Shown here: one piece after another, positions 1-7,254 of the stretch
Position numbering within the stretch: position 1 is the stretch's first letter
Layout: every line of letters starts with the position of its first letter
Origin: an uncultured Collinsella sp.
GTDB lineage: Bacteria > Actinomycetota > Coriobacteriia > Coriobacteriales > Coriobacteriaceae
NCBI GenBank assembly: GCA_900547125.1
Contig: URFU01000105.1
Coordinates: 1 to 7,254, forward strand
Length of the DNA stretch: 7,254 nt
Direction of reading: 5' to 3'
The notes under the pieces: generated by a model
Told to the model about the DNA's origin: nothing
What the model saw: only the letters and a program-made list of their open reading frames with translations
Databases searched by the model: none
Position numbers and translations under genes: made by a program

Positions 1-153
1 GGGGCCGCGGGGGCGTTCGGCTAACTGCGGGAATGGCCTATTTGCTCAATGTGTTCGGCTGAGATTGGAAATCAACCCCAACTGCCGCACCCCTTCAAAG
101 CGTGGGTTCCTGTAGACATCCTCAGCAAGGTAAACGCAGGGATGGTCGGGGTG

Positions 154-175
154 TTCCCCTCAAAATTATTCCGCA
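154..175 (+). repeat. Diverged copy of the hairpin motif
   Basis: The sequence here aligns with the copy near 268-289. Both have a G run, then TTCCCCT, then a run of A, then ATTCCGCA, differing by a few substitutions and short indels. The two copies lie about 115 bases apart in the same orientation. This is the weakest member of the motif set and its function is unknown. Confidence 0.35.
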
Positions 176-255
176 GCGCGAAGGCCTCTCGTCCGTGGCT
201 CCGTTGGAGCACAAGATTAAATCAGCGAATGCGATTATCCTTTCGAGGCTGCGCA

Positions 256-282
256 GGCCCCCTTGGGGCTTCCCCTGAAAAC
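256..282 (+). repeat. 27-bp repeat, terminator-like hairpin (copy A)
   Basis: These 27 bases match the reverse complement of 1377-1403 exactly. On the plus strand, GCCCC (257-261) and GGGGC (265-269) can form a 5-bp stem with a CTT loop, followed by TTCCCCTGAAAAC. In copy B the same structure lies just after the thrB stop codon, so here it may mark the 3' end of a plus-strand gene lost or lying to the left. No U-run follows, so intrinsic termination would be weak. It could instead be a dispersed intergenic repeat. Confidence 0.55.
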
Positions 283-622
283 ATTCCGCACTGATATCTT
301 CTGAATTGATGACGCCAATCGCGCACCCATATACCATTGGCGTCGACACCATAAGATGCGGACCGCGCGGTGACCCCACATTCCGCTGGCGCCCACAGGG
401 CTGCCCTCGTTTCCTGACATGTCCCGCGCGGGCCGCGGCGAGCCGAGACCGCCGCATGACCTAATAGGAGCATGGAGCGATACCGCGGACCCGAACAACC
501 GCATTCTATCGCGCCCCGTCAGTGTGCCGTCTGCCCGGTCCAGGCGAGCACGGAAAGAACGGAGCGAGACATGAGAGCCGAATCGACACCCGGCGCCCGC
601 GGAGAGGGCCGCCCGCGCGGCG

Positions 623-768
623 ATGTCCGGCTCGAAGCTCGGGACCCCCAAGAGCCAGGACGGGTGGGTCGACGGGGTGCGCTGCATGCTCGCGGCGCGC
701 TGGCGGACCTGTGGGCGCCGGCGCGCGACGCGGCGCTCGACATGGAGCGCGCGATCGAGGCGTCCCTG
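623..768 (+). pseudogene. Short gene remnant of unknown function, frame-shifted
   Basis: From ATG 623 to about 690 the frame reads MSGSKLGTPKSQDGWVDGV and almost every codon ends in G or C. From about 690 to 768 the GC-ending bias moves to the frame one base earlier, which reads ALADLWAPARDAALDMERAI. A single-base deletion near 680-695 would explain the switch. The coding signal stops at 769, where an IS21-type end begins, so the gene appears to be interrupted there. I do not recognise the family. No clear ribosome binding site precedes 623 and the true N-terminus may be further upstream. The call rests on codon bias alone and could be wrong in such GC-rich DNA. Confidence 0.3.
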
Positions 769-851
769 TGTTAGCGCTAATCTAAAAATAACCACTTTCG
801 CAAACGCATCTCGCCGAATGCGCTAACGTACTTTCACCAACTGCGCTAACG
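769..851 (+). repeat. IS21-type multiple terminal repeats
   Basis: The palindrome TTAGCGCTAA lies at 771-780. TGCGCTAACG occurs at 819-828 and again at 842-851, 23 bases apart. ACTTTC followed by a CNAAC-like string occurs at 794-805 and 831-842. The unit CGCTAA(N)nACTTTCNCNAAC is therefore iterated across the end, as expected of transposase-binding repeats in IS21-family termini. The family assignment also depends on the adjacent IstA-like reading frame. Confidence 0.55.
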
Positions 852-1062
852 GAACTATGCTCCGATCGGGTATCCGACCCGGGAGGAGCGGGATATGGAG
901 CGAAACGTAATGGGAGAGCTGAACGTCTACAGGGGGTCCGGCGCGAAGCCGAACTTCAGCGAGATCGCGAGGAGGCACGGCATGGACCGGCACACGGTCG
1001 CCAAGTACTGGCGGGAGGGCGAGTCCGCCGCCGACGGGAGGTCCGCGAGGGGCAGCGCGAGA
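769..1062 (+). mobile_element. Left-end remnant of an IS21-family insertion sequence
   Basis: The segment begins TGTTAGCGCTAA, consistent with the TGT-type ends of IS21 elements. Related repeats follow inside the end, and then an ORF with an IstA-like N-terminus. IS21 elements carry multiple internal repeats at each end and two genes, istA (transposase) and istB (ATPase helper). Only the left end and the first 50-60 codons of istA are seen here. The frame is lost between about 1047 and 1068. There is no istB and no right end, so the copy cannot transpose by itself. The right boundary is approximate. Confidence 0.6.
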
Positions 1063-1128
1063 TCAGGAGGCCGGCGGACGCCTCGGGGCTCGTGGCGGCC
1101 AGGCGCGCGGCGAGGGTCAGCCAGGTGA
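895..1128 (+). pseudogene. Truncated IS21-family transposase IstA (N-terminus only)
   Basis: IstA is the DDE transposase of IS21-family elements. This frame starts at ATG 895, 8-10 bases after a GGGAGGAG ribosome binding site (a second ATG lies at 910). Residues 6-43 contain a helix-turn-helix with the core NFSEIARRHGMDRHTVAKYW, the expected N-terminal DNA-binding region. After about residue 55 (near 1060) the translation becomes arginine/glycine-rich shadow sequence ending at 1128. The good codon bias has moved to the frame of the downstream XRE gene. A full IstA is several hundred residues with a DDE core, none of which is present. The family call rests on the N-terminal motif and the terminal repeats. 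Confidence 0.6.
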
Positions 1129-1313
1129 GGGCGGCGTCCATACTGGGCACCAGCGAGAAGTACATCTCGATGCTGGAGAGGGGCCAAAGGGAGCTCAAGC
1201 CCATAAGGAGGGCCTACGAGGCATGGGTCGAGGCCGGACTTCCGCTCGATTGGGACAGGCAGGCCTTCGAGGCCGAGCGCAAAACGGATTCTAAAAAACA
1301 CCTTGCCAAATAG
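1092..1313 (+). CDS. XRE-family helix-turn-helix protein, probably 5'-truncated
   Basis: The product is a small DNA-binding protein of the Cro/C1 (XRE) type. The segment LVAARRAARVSQVRAASILG followed by TSEKYISMLERGQRELKP matches the five-helix XRE fold, including the S-x-x-Y-I-S-x-L-E-R-G recognition region. A short helical tail with AYEAWVEAGLPLDWD and a lysine-rich end follow. The start at 1092 is a GTG inside the first helix with no good ribosome binding site. The frame is open leftwards and natural-looking to about 1047 (reading EGQREIRRPADASG). The genuine N-terminus was therefore probably replaced where the IstA remnant joins. It may be a non-functional remnant, or be translated as an extended product. 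The target is unknown. Confidence 0.55.
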   Translation: MAARRAARVSQVRAASILGTSEKYISMLERGQRELKPIRRAYEAWVEAGLPLDWDRQAFEAERKTDSKKHLAK

Positions 1314-1326
1314 GAGCGTCAGATCG

Positions 1327-1363
1327 AATTGCCCCGTCGCGCGAAGCGCACGACGGGGCAATT
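1327..1363. terminator. Strong hairpin between converging genes
   Basis: AATTGCCCCGTCG (1327-1339) and its exact reverse complement (1351-1363) form a 13-bp stem. Inside it, past one mismatch, GCG (1341-1343) can also pair with CGC (1347-1349). It lies 13 bases after the XRE stop codon and 63 bases beyond the thrB stop, between converging genes, so a two-way transcription stop is a natural role. Neither side is followed by a good U-run; the stem's own AATT ends are the only A/T-rich part. Confidence 0.5.
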
Positions 1364-1403
1364 CATGATCGAGGACGTTTTCAGGGGAAGCCCCAAGGGG
1401 GCC
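1364..1403 (-). terminator. thrB 3' hairpin and downstream motif (copy B)
   Basis: Read on the minus strand, about 24 bases after the thrB stop, GCCCC and GGGGC form a 5-bp stem with a CTT loop (1390-1402), followed by TTCCCCTGAAAA. Then comes CGTCCTCGATCATG (1364-1377). The hairpin part (1377-1403) is identical over 27 bases to copy A in inverted orientation. The 14-base distal part matches 6761-6774, downstream of asd, at 13 of 14 positions. The repeated placement after stop codons suggests a transcription-end or RNA-processing role. The stem is short and the U-tract poor. Confidence 0.5.
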
Positions 1404-1426
1404 GGTGAGAGCAATGAGGCAGGGCG

Positions 1427-2308
1427 CTACAGGTACTCGATTTGAGCGCCCTCGGTGTCGCACGTCAGAATATGCGTCTCACACTTGGGGAACTGCTCAC
1501 GCAGCTTGACCTGCAGGAACTTTGCCACGATGGTGTCGTCGGTCACAGCCATGAGAGTCGAGCCCGAACCACTGATCCAGATGGTCTTGGCGCCGCCGTT
1601 AAGGCAGGTGTCGCGCACGGCGTTGTAGTCGGGAATCAGACGGCGACGATAGGGTTCCTGAATGCGGTCGTCATTGGCGGCGGCAATTAGGTCGAGGTTG
1701 CCGGACTCAAGACCGCGCGTCATACCGGCGATGCGGCCCATCTGCCACACGGCGGTGGAGAGCGGAATCTCCTGCGGCACGACCTTGCGTGCCTCGCTCG
1801 TGTGTACCTCGTAGGGCGGAATCACGGTAATAAAACGCAAGCGATCGCTCACCTCGTAGCGCAGGCACTGGGGGAGCGAATCGGTCGGCGTAAAGGAGCA
1901 GACGGCGCCGCCCAGGATAGCGGGGGCGACGTTATCGGGATGGCCCTCGACCTCGGTGGCAATGCGAACAAGCTCGGCGCGGTCGACGGTATGGCCCGTC
2001 AGCGCGGCAGCTGCCATGATGCCGGCGACGACGCAAGTGGAGCTGGAACCCAGGCCACGAGCGACGGGAACGTCAGTCTGAATGTCGATGGCAACGGGGA
2101 AAGCCGGCTCGCCCCATGCGGCAAGCGCATCGACAAAGCTGACGTAGACCAGGTTGTTCTCGTTTTGGAACTCCTCGGGGCATCCGGTGATGGTGAGCTT
2201 GTCAGCGCGCTCGAAGGTGAAGTGCGAGTAGAGGCTGACGGCCATGCCGAGGGTATCGTAGCCGATGCCCAAGTTGGCGCTTGTTGCTGGGACGGTGATC
2301 TTGATCAT
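1427..2308 (-). CDS. thrB: Homoserine kinase (threonine biosynthesis)
   Basis: This cytoplasmic enzyme phosphorylates L-homoserine with ATP to O-phosphohomoserine, the substrate of threonine synthase. The 293-residue length is normal for the GHMP kinase family. N-terminal VPATSANLGIGYDTLG (6-21) is the family's substrate-side motif. PVARGLGSSST (81-91) is the glycine-rich ATP loop, EGHPDNVAPAILGG (121-134) is characteristic of ThrB, and ISGSGST (245-251) is the C-terminal GHMP motif. The start is fixed by AGGAGG (plus positions 2315-2320), six bases before the ATG. It lies downstream of thrC on the same strand, about 200 bases away. The gap holds a terminator and a palindromic element, so tight co-transcription with thrC is uncertain. 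Confidence 0.95.
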   Translation of the reverse strand: MIKITVPATSANLGIGYDTLGMAVSLYSHFTFERADKLTITGCPEEFQNENNLVYVSFVDALAAWGEPAFPVAIDIQTDVPVARGLGSSSTCVVAGIMAAAALTGHTVDRAELVRIATEVEGHPDNVAPAILGGAVCSFTPTDSLPQCLRYEVSDRLRFITVIPPYEVHTSEARKVVPQEIPLSTAVWQMGRIAGMTRGLESGNLDLIAAANDDRIQEPYRRRLIPDYNAVRDTCLNGGAKTIWISGSGSTLMAVTDDTIVAKFLQVKLREQFPKCETHILTCDTEGAQIEYL

Positions 2309-2321
2309 GTGAGTCCTCCTG

Positions 2322-2433
2322 GCGTGCCTGGCTGTTTAGTTCGCTGCTCGGGCAGTCCTGCGCAAGACGGAAAGCACATTAAGTGCTTTCCTTTGCGTGC
2401 GGAACTCGCGACAAACTAAACAGCCAGGCACGC
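2322..2433. repeat. 112-bp palindromic element between thrC and thrB
   Basis: The 20-base arms at 2322-2341 and 2414-2433 are perfect reverse complements (outer sequence GCGTGCCTGGCTG). They enclose 72 bases that contain their own hairpin at 2361-2397. One arm ends next to the thrB ribosome binding site. It has the form of a MITE or large palindromic intergenic repeat, or of an RNA leader structure for thrB. I see no target-site duplication and no ORF inside. Copy number elsewhere in the genome cannot be judged here. Confidence 0.7.
2361..2397. other. Nested hairpin inside the palindromic element
   Basis: GGAAAGCAC (2369-2377) pairs with GTGCTTTCC (2383-2391) around an ATTAA loop. CGCAA (2361-2365) pairs further out with TTGCG (2393-2397) across a small asymmetric bulge. 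With the outer arms this gives one long interrupted stem in either strand's RNA. On the minus strand, transcription from thrC into thrB would pass through it. Confidence 0.55.
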
Positions 2434-2479
2434 TGTGCGCGTTCGTCATCATCCCGGGGGTTATCTGATGAAAGAAGGT

Positions 2480-2499
2480 GCGCCGGCTTTCGCCGGCGC
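2480..2499 (-). terminator. Terminator after thrC
   Basis: On the minus strand GCGCCGGC, a GAAA tetraloop and GCCGGCGC form a perfect 8-bp GC stem 12 bases past the thrC stop codon. ACCTTCTTTC follows, a modest pyrimidine tail. Position and shape fit a Rho-independent terminator. If it is efficient, thrB needs read-through or its own promoter. Confidence 0.7.
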
Positions 2500-2511
2500 C
2501 TTATAAGGGGT

Positions 2512-4029
2512 TTAGTTGGTAGCCATCTTTTTTGCAGCCTGCTCTACGTAATTGGCCATCTCATCGACGTCGCAGACGTCTTCGAAGCGGACGGGCTTGG
2601 ACTCGAGCTCGGCGAGCTGTGCCGGGGCGACCGTATTGGTGGCCTGCTCGAGTACGCGCATGGCCTCAAAGTCGTCCTCGGGAACGTCGAGGCCCAGGGC
2701 GTCGCAGCAGGCGCGCGGGAACTTGTAGGGGCTTGCGGTCGAAAGCAGCACGCGGGCCTTGGCGCCCTCGGCGGGAGCGACCTTTTCAAAGACGTGATAG
2801 CCGCAAGCGGTGTGCGGGTCGATCACGTAGCCGTTCGCGTCCCAGCAGTTCTTGATGGCAGCACGGACCTCGTCCTCGCTGGCCCAACCGCAGCCAAAGA
2901 CGCTCTGAATCTTTGCCAGCAGGTCGGCGGGAACCTCGTAGCGACCCGTCTGGGCAAGCTGCTCCATAAGGCCGGCAACAAGCTCGCAGTCGCCATCGGA
3001 CAGGAAGTACAGCATGCGCTCCAGGTTGGAGCTGATGAGGATGTCCATCGACGGCGAGATGGTCGTGAAGAACGGACGGTTGCGGTCGTAGACGCCGGTG
3101 GTCAGGAAGTCGGCCAGCACGTTGTTCTTGTCGCTCGCGACGATGAGCTTGGCGCCGGGCAGACCCATGCGCTTGGCATAGTAGCCGGCCAGGATATCGC
3201 CAAAGTTGCCGGTCGGTACGCAGAACTCCACGGCGTCGCCGGCCTCGATGGCGCCGGCGCGCAGCAGCTGCGCATAGGCGGCAAAGTAGTAGACGACCTG
3301 CGGCACCAGGCGGCCGACGTTGATGGAGTTGGCACTCGAAAGCACCGTGCCGGCGGCCTCCAAGCGCTCGGCAAGTTCCTTATCGGCAAAGATGTGCTTG
3401 ACGGCACTCTGGGCGTCGTCAAAGTTGCCGCGGATGCCGCAGACGGCGACGTTATCGCCCTCCTGTGTGGACATCTGCAGATTCTGCACACGGCTGACTT
3501 TGCCCTCGGGATAAAAGACGGTGATGCCCGTGCCCGGGGCGTCGGCAAAGCCGGCGAGTGCTGCCTTGCCCGTGTCGCCCGACGTGGCGGTGACGATCAT
3601 GATGCGCTCGGCGCCGCCGTCCTTGGCGGAGGTGCGGGCCATGAGGCGGGGGAGCATCTGCAGGGCGACGTCCTTGAAGGCGCTCGTGGGGCCGCCAAAG
3701 AGCTCCATCACATAGGTCTGAGGGGCGTCGGTGCCCGGTGCTGCGTCGAGCTTGACGAGCGGCGTAACCTCTTCACTCGCGAACGTGCCGCGGTATGCCT
3801 CGTCGACACACGCCGAAATATCTTCGGCCGTGTAATCGTTCAGTAACATTCCCAACACATTTTGAGCGATTTCAAAGTACGATTTATGGGCAAGCGAGCT
3901 GATATCGACCTGCTGGGTGCCAAGCTCGTCCGAGACAAACAAACCCCCGTCGGGAGCTATGCCGGTGCGGATTGCCACCTTACTTGAGCATGATAAAGTG
4001 CGTCCTCGTGTACTATGATAAGTTCCCAT
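2512..4029 (-). CDS. thrC: Threonine synthase
   Basis: This PLP enzyme converts O-phosphohomoserine and water to L-threonine and phosphate, the last step of threonine biosynthesis in the cytoplasm. From the start chosen here the protein has 505 residues, usual for the long ThrC class. STRGRT (6-11) and GIAPDGGLFV (23-32) mark the N-terminal domain. FGGPTSAFKD (111-120) holds the PLP lysine, K119. SGDTGKAAL (150-158), SANSINVGR (232-240), PTGNFGD (272-278) and SPSMDI (325-330) are further family motifs. I start at 4029, where MGTYHSTRG matches ThrC N-termini and GAGGAG lies nine bases upstream. An in-frame ATG at 4074 would add 15 atypical residues and has no good ribosome binding site. It diverges from lysC. 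Confidence 0.95.
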   Translation of the reverse strand: MGTYHSTRGRTLSCSSKVAIRTGIAPDGGLFVSDELGTQQVDISSLAHKSYFEIAQNVLGMLLNDYTAEDISACVDEAYRGTFASEEVTPLVKLDAAPGTDAPQTYVMELFGGPTSAFKDVALQMLPRLMARTSAKDGGAERIMIVTATSGDTGKAALAGFADAPGTGITVFYPEGKVSRVQNLQMSTQEGDNVAVCGIRGNFDDAQSAVKHIFADKELAERLEAAGTVLSSANSINVGRLVPQVVYYFAAYAQLLRAGAIEAGDAVEFCVPTGNFGDILAGYYAKRMGLPGAKLIVASDKNNVLADFLTTGVYDRNRPFFTTISPSMDILISSNLERMLYFLSDGDCELVAGLMEQLAQTGRYEVPADLLAKIQSVFGCGWASEDEVRAAIKNCWDANGYVIDPHTACGYHVFEKVAPAEGAKARVLLSTASPYKFPRACCDALGLDVPEDDFEAMRVLEQATNTVAPAQLAELESKPVRFEDVCDVDEMANYVEQAAKKMATN

Positions 4030-7000
4030 ATAACAGTGCTCCTCGGATACCTTGGTCCCAATCGGTGAAACCATGGTATCAGAGCGCGCAAAACAGGTTT
4101 GCAGAGGCTTTTAGAAAGGTAACCTCCACGCCATGATAAAAATTGCCAAGTTTGGCGGCTCGTCGGTCGCCGACGCCGAACACTTCAAGAAGATCAAGGC
4201 CATCGTCGATGCCGACCCTGCCCGCCGTTTTGTGGTGGTTTCCGCCTGCGGTCGCCGCTTTAAGGGCGACACCAAGGTGACCGACCTGCTCTACCTGGTT
4301 AACGCGCACGTTAAGTATCACGTGTCGTGCGAGGAGCTGCTCGAGGACATTGGTCAGCGCTATTTTGATATCGCTGACGAGCTGGAGCTCACCTATCCCA
4401 TACGCGAGGAGTTCGCGGCCTTTGCCGAGCGCGCCCGCTCGGGCGGCTACTCTACCGAGGAGCTCGTGAGCCGCGGCGAGTACTTCACCGCTCGCCTGAT
4501 GTCCGAGTACCTGGGCCTGCCGTTCCTGGACGCCGCGACGGTTGTGGCGTTCCATCACGATGGTACGCTCAGCATGAACCGCACCTCCGAGTTGGTGCAG
4601 GAGTACGGCCAGCAGGGCGGTTTTGTTATGCCTGGTTTCTACGGCGCGCCGCGTGAGGGCCAGATCAAGCTGCTCGATCGAGGCGGTGGCGATATCTCGG
4701 GCTCGATTCTGGCCAAGTGCCTGGGCGCCGACCTGTACGAGAACTGGACCGACGTTTCGGGCTTCTATTCTGCTGATCCTCGCATTGTGCCCGAGGCTCA
4801 GCCCATCGCCCGCGTTACCTACGAGGAGCTGCGCGAGCTTTCGTACATGGGCGCAAGCGTCCTGCACGAGGAAGCCGTGTTCCCCGTGCGCGAGGCAGGC
4901 ATTCCGCTGGTCATCAAGAACACCAATGCGCCGCAGGACCCCGGCACCATCATTAGCGAGACGGCTGATGAAGGCGAGGCGGAGCCCATCATTACCGGCG
5001 TGACCGGCAAGCGCGGTTTTGTCGCCATCAACGTCGCCCGCGACCGCACCAAGCCCCGCGTCGGCTTTATGCGCCGTGCGCTTTCGGTGTTCGAGCGCTA
5101 TGACGTTTCCGTCGAGCACATGCCCACCGGTGTCGACCGCTTTGGCGCCGTGGTGCAGGAGCAGGACGTTCACGATTCGCTGTACTCGCTCGTGGGCGAC
5201 ATTCAACAGGAGGTCGAGCCGCTCGAGATCGAGGTTGTCGAGGGCTTGGCGCTCATCGCTACCGTCGGTCGTAACCTGCGCGGCCGCGCGGGTATCTCGG
5301 GCCACCTGTTTGGCATGCTTGGCCAGGCCGGCGTGAGCGTGCGCATGATTTCGCAGAGCTGCGACGAGATCAACATCATTATCGGTGTTGAGGAGAAGGA
5401 CTTCGACCTGGCGATTCAGACCATTTACCGTGCCTTCTCCGACGAGAACGGCATTGTGAAGGTCTCCGACTTGGAGGCTCCCACGCCGGTCGATCCCACC
5501 CTGGCTGCGCTCAAAAAGTAGCGACTGCTCGGTAGATTTTTTGGGTCATGTCTCAAAAATCTACGGCGGGGCGTTTCGTTTCGGTTTCGTTTCGACGGGG
5601 CGGGTTTCGTGCCCGCCTCGTTCTTGTATACACTGGCAACAATAATCGGCCTGCTCGGCGTGCGGGCAAAAGCCATAACCTTTAAAGGGGGAAGCATGAA
5701 ACAGTACACGGTTGCTATTTTGGGCGCGACGGGAGCCGTGGGCACCCAGATGCTCGAGTGCCTAAACGAGCAGGAGTTCCCGGTTGGCAAGCTCAAGCTG
5801 CTGGCGAGCGCGCGTTCTGCGGGCAAGACCGTCGAGTTCCGCGGCGAGCAGATCGTGATCGAAGAGGCTTGTCCCGAGGCCTTTGAGGGCTGTGACATTG
5901 TGCTTGGAGCCGCCGGCGACGACATCGCGAAGGAGCTACTGCCCGAGGCCGTCAAGCGCGGCGCCGTCGTGGTCGACAACAGCCACGCCTTCCGCATGGA
6001 TCCTGAGGTGCCGCTGGTCGTGCCCGAGATCAATGCCGACGACATCAAGTGGCATCACGGCCTTATCGCCAATCCCAACTGCGCGACCATCATCGGCCTG
6101 GTTCCCACGTGGCCGCTGCATCAGCTCGCCGGCGTGAAGCGCATGATCGTCTCGACGTATCAGGCGGCTTCGGGTGCTGGCGCTCCCGGTATGGCCGAGC
6201 TCGAGGCCCAGCTGGCCGCCCTGGGCCGCGGCGAGGAGATTCCCGAGCCGCGCGCGTTTGCCGCCCAGCTTGCGAGCAACCTGATTCCGCAGATTGGCGG
6301 CGTCAAGGAAGAGGGCTTTACCTCCGAGGAGATGAAGCTGCAAAACGAGGGCCGCAAGATCATGCACCTGCCCGAGCTGCGCGTGAACTGCACCTGCGTG
6401 CGCGTGCCCGTGCTGCGCTCGCACTCCGAGAGCATTACGCTTGAGTTTGAGCGCGATATTACGGTCGAGGAGGCCCGTGCTGCGCTGGCTGCAGCTCCTG
6501 GCGTCAAGCTGGTTGACGATATGGCTGCCGAGGATGCACACGACCGCTTCCCCATGCCGATGGATACGTCCGACCAGGATTTGATTTGGGTCGGTCGCGT
6601 GCGCCGCGACATCTCGAACCTCGAGGCCGCGCGTGGCATCACCTTCTGGTGCTGCGGCGACCAAATCCGTAAGGGCGCGGCAACCAACGCCGTCCAAATC
6701 GCCAAGATGCTCTGCGAGTAGTGTGACCTGTCCGGCGGGGGCCGGGCTTGGTTTTCAGAACGTCCTCGACCATGTGTGGCGCCAATTAAAAAGAAAAAAT
6801 AGAAGCAGGACACATACATTCACTAGCACTAAAACAAGATGGAACAATTTGGAGTTGGGGAAACAACACACAAGGAGAAATGGGAAACGGAACAATAAGT
6901 TCAATAAAAACTACAGAACCAACACAAATCGAAAAAGGCATATACAAAGAGACAAAAACAACACAAACACCAGACGGATCAACACAAACGACAACAACAG

Positions 7001-7254
7001 AAAAAGAAGTAACATTAGACAACATAAAAGACATAGCAGCAGGATATTACTATAACTTAGCAGTAGACAGTGAAGGACAAGTATATTCTTGGGGTTATAA
7101 CGGTTATGGACAACTAGGAGACAACACAACAGAATCAAAATCAATTCCAACACGCATAGAAGGATTAGGAGAAATAGAAAAAGTATATATCAATGGAAAC
7201 ACAAGTATGGCAATAAACAAACAAGGAGAAATCTATATATGGGGATATGAATAT

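Larger units (their letters stand above)
1..622. other. Region without a convincing gene
   Basis: No reading frame here shows both protein-like composition and steady codon bias. The open frames on the two strands overlap one another and give arginine/proline/serine-rich translations typical of shadow frames in GC-rich DNA. The stretch holds two copies of a hairpin motif, near 154-175 and 256-282, listed separately. A possible start at 571 is preceded by a purine-rich GGAGCGA, but the frame that follows has poor third-position GC until about 690. The region may be decayed coding sequence or the 3' flank of a gene lying left of the window. Confidence 0.5.

Overview
The window looks like a chromosomal fragment from a GC-rich gut actinobacterium of the Coriobacteriia, most like Collinsella. 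This is inferred from GC-ending codon use and the style of the threonine/lysine genes; no database search was run. The solid core is positions 1427-6721, four complete genes of the aspartate pathway. Homoserine kinase (thrB) and threonine synthase (thrC) lie on the minus strand. Aspartokinase (lysC) and aspartate-semialdehyde dehydrogenase (asd) lie on the plus strand. thrC and lysC diverge from a gap of about 100 bp that holds an imperfect inverted repeat. LysC and Asd make aspartate semialdehyde, the branch point to lysine, methionine and threonine. ThrB and ThrC turn homoserine into threonine. Homoserine dehydrogenase, the linking step, is not in the window.

Positions 1-1426 are an accessory, decayed segment. 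The first 620 bases have no convincing gene but carry two copies of a C/G-rich hairpin motif. Next comes a short coding-like remnant (about 623-768) that shows a frame change. It is cut at 769 by what looks like the left end of an IS21-family element, with terminal repeats and an IstA N-terminus. That element breaks off near 1050-1065, and an XRE-type helix-turn-helix protein, probably lacking its own N-terminus, follows in another frame. A strong hairpin and another copy of the hairpin motif separate this segment from the converging thrB.

The intergenic regions are rich in structure: a 112-bp palindromic element between thrC and thrB, a GC-rich terminator after thrC, a 33-bp A/T palindrome and a terminator between lysC and asd, and a terminator after asd. 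The asd 3' region shares a 14-base motif (13 of 14 identical) with the thrB 3' region, in the same orientation relative to each gene.

From about 6784 to the end the composition changes abruptly to A-rich DNA. This encodes an RCC1-repeat (beta-propeller) protein fragment that is open at the right edge and has no start at the left. It looks foreign to the rest. A contig-assembly chimera or a very recent insertion are the main explanations. I see no clear undescribed multi-gene system; the most interesting signals are the intergenic repeats and the right-hand junction.
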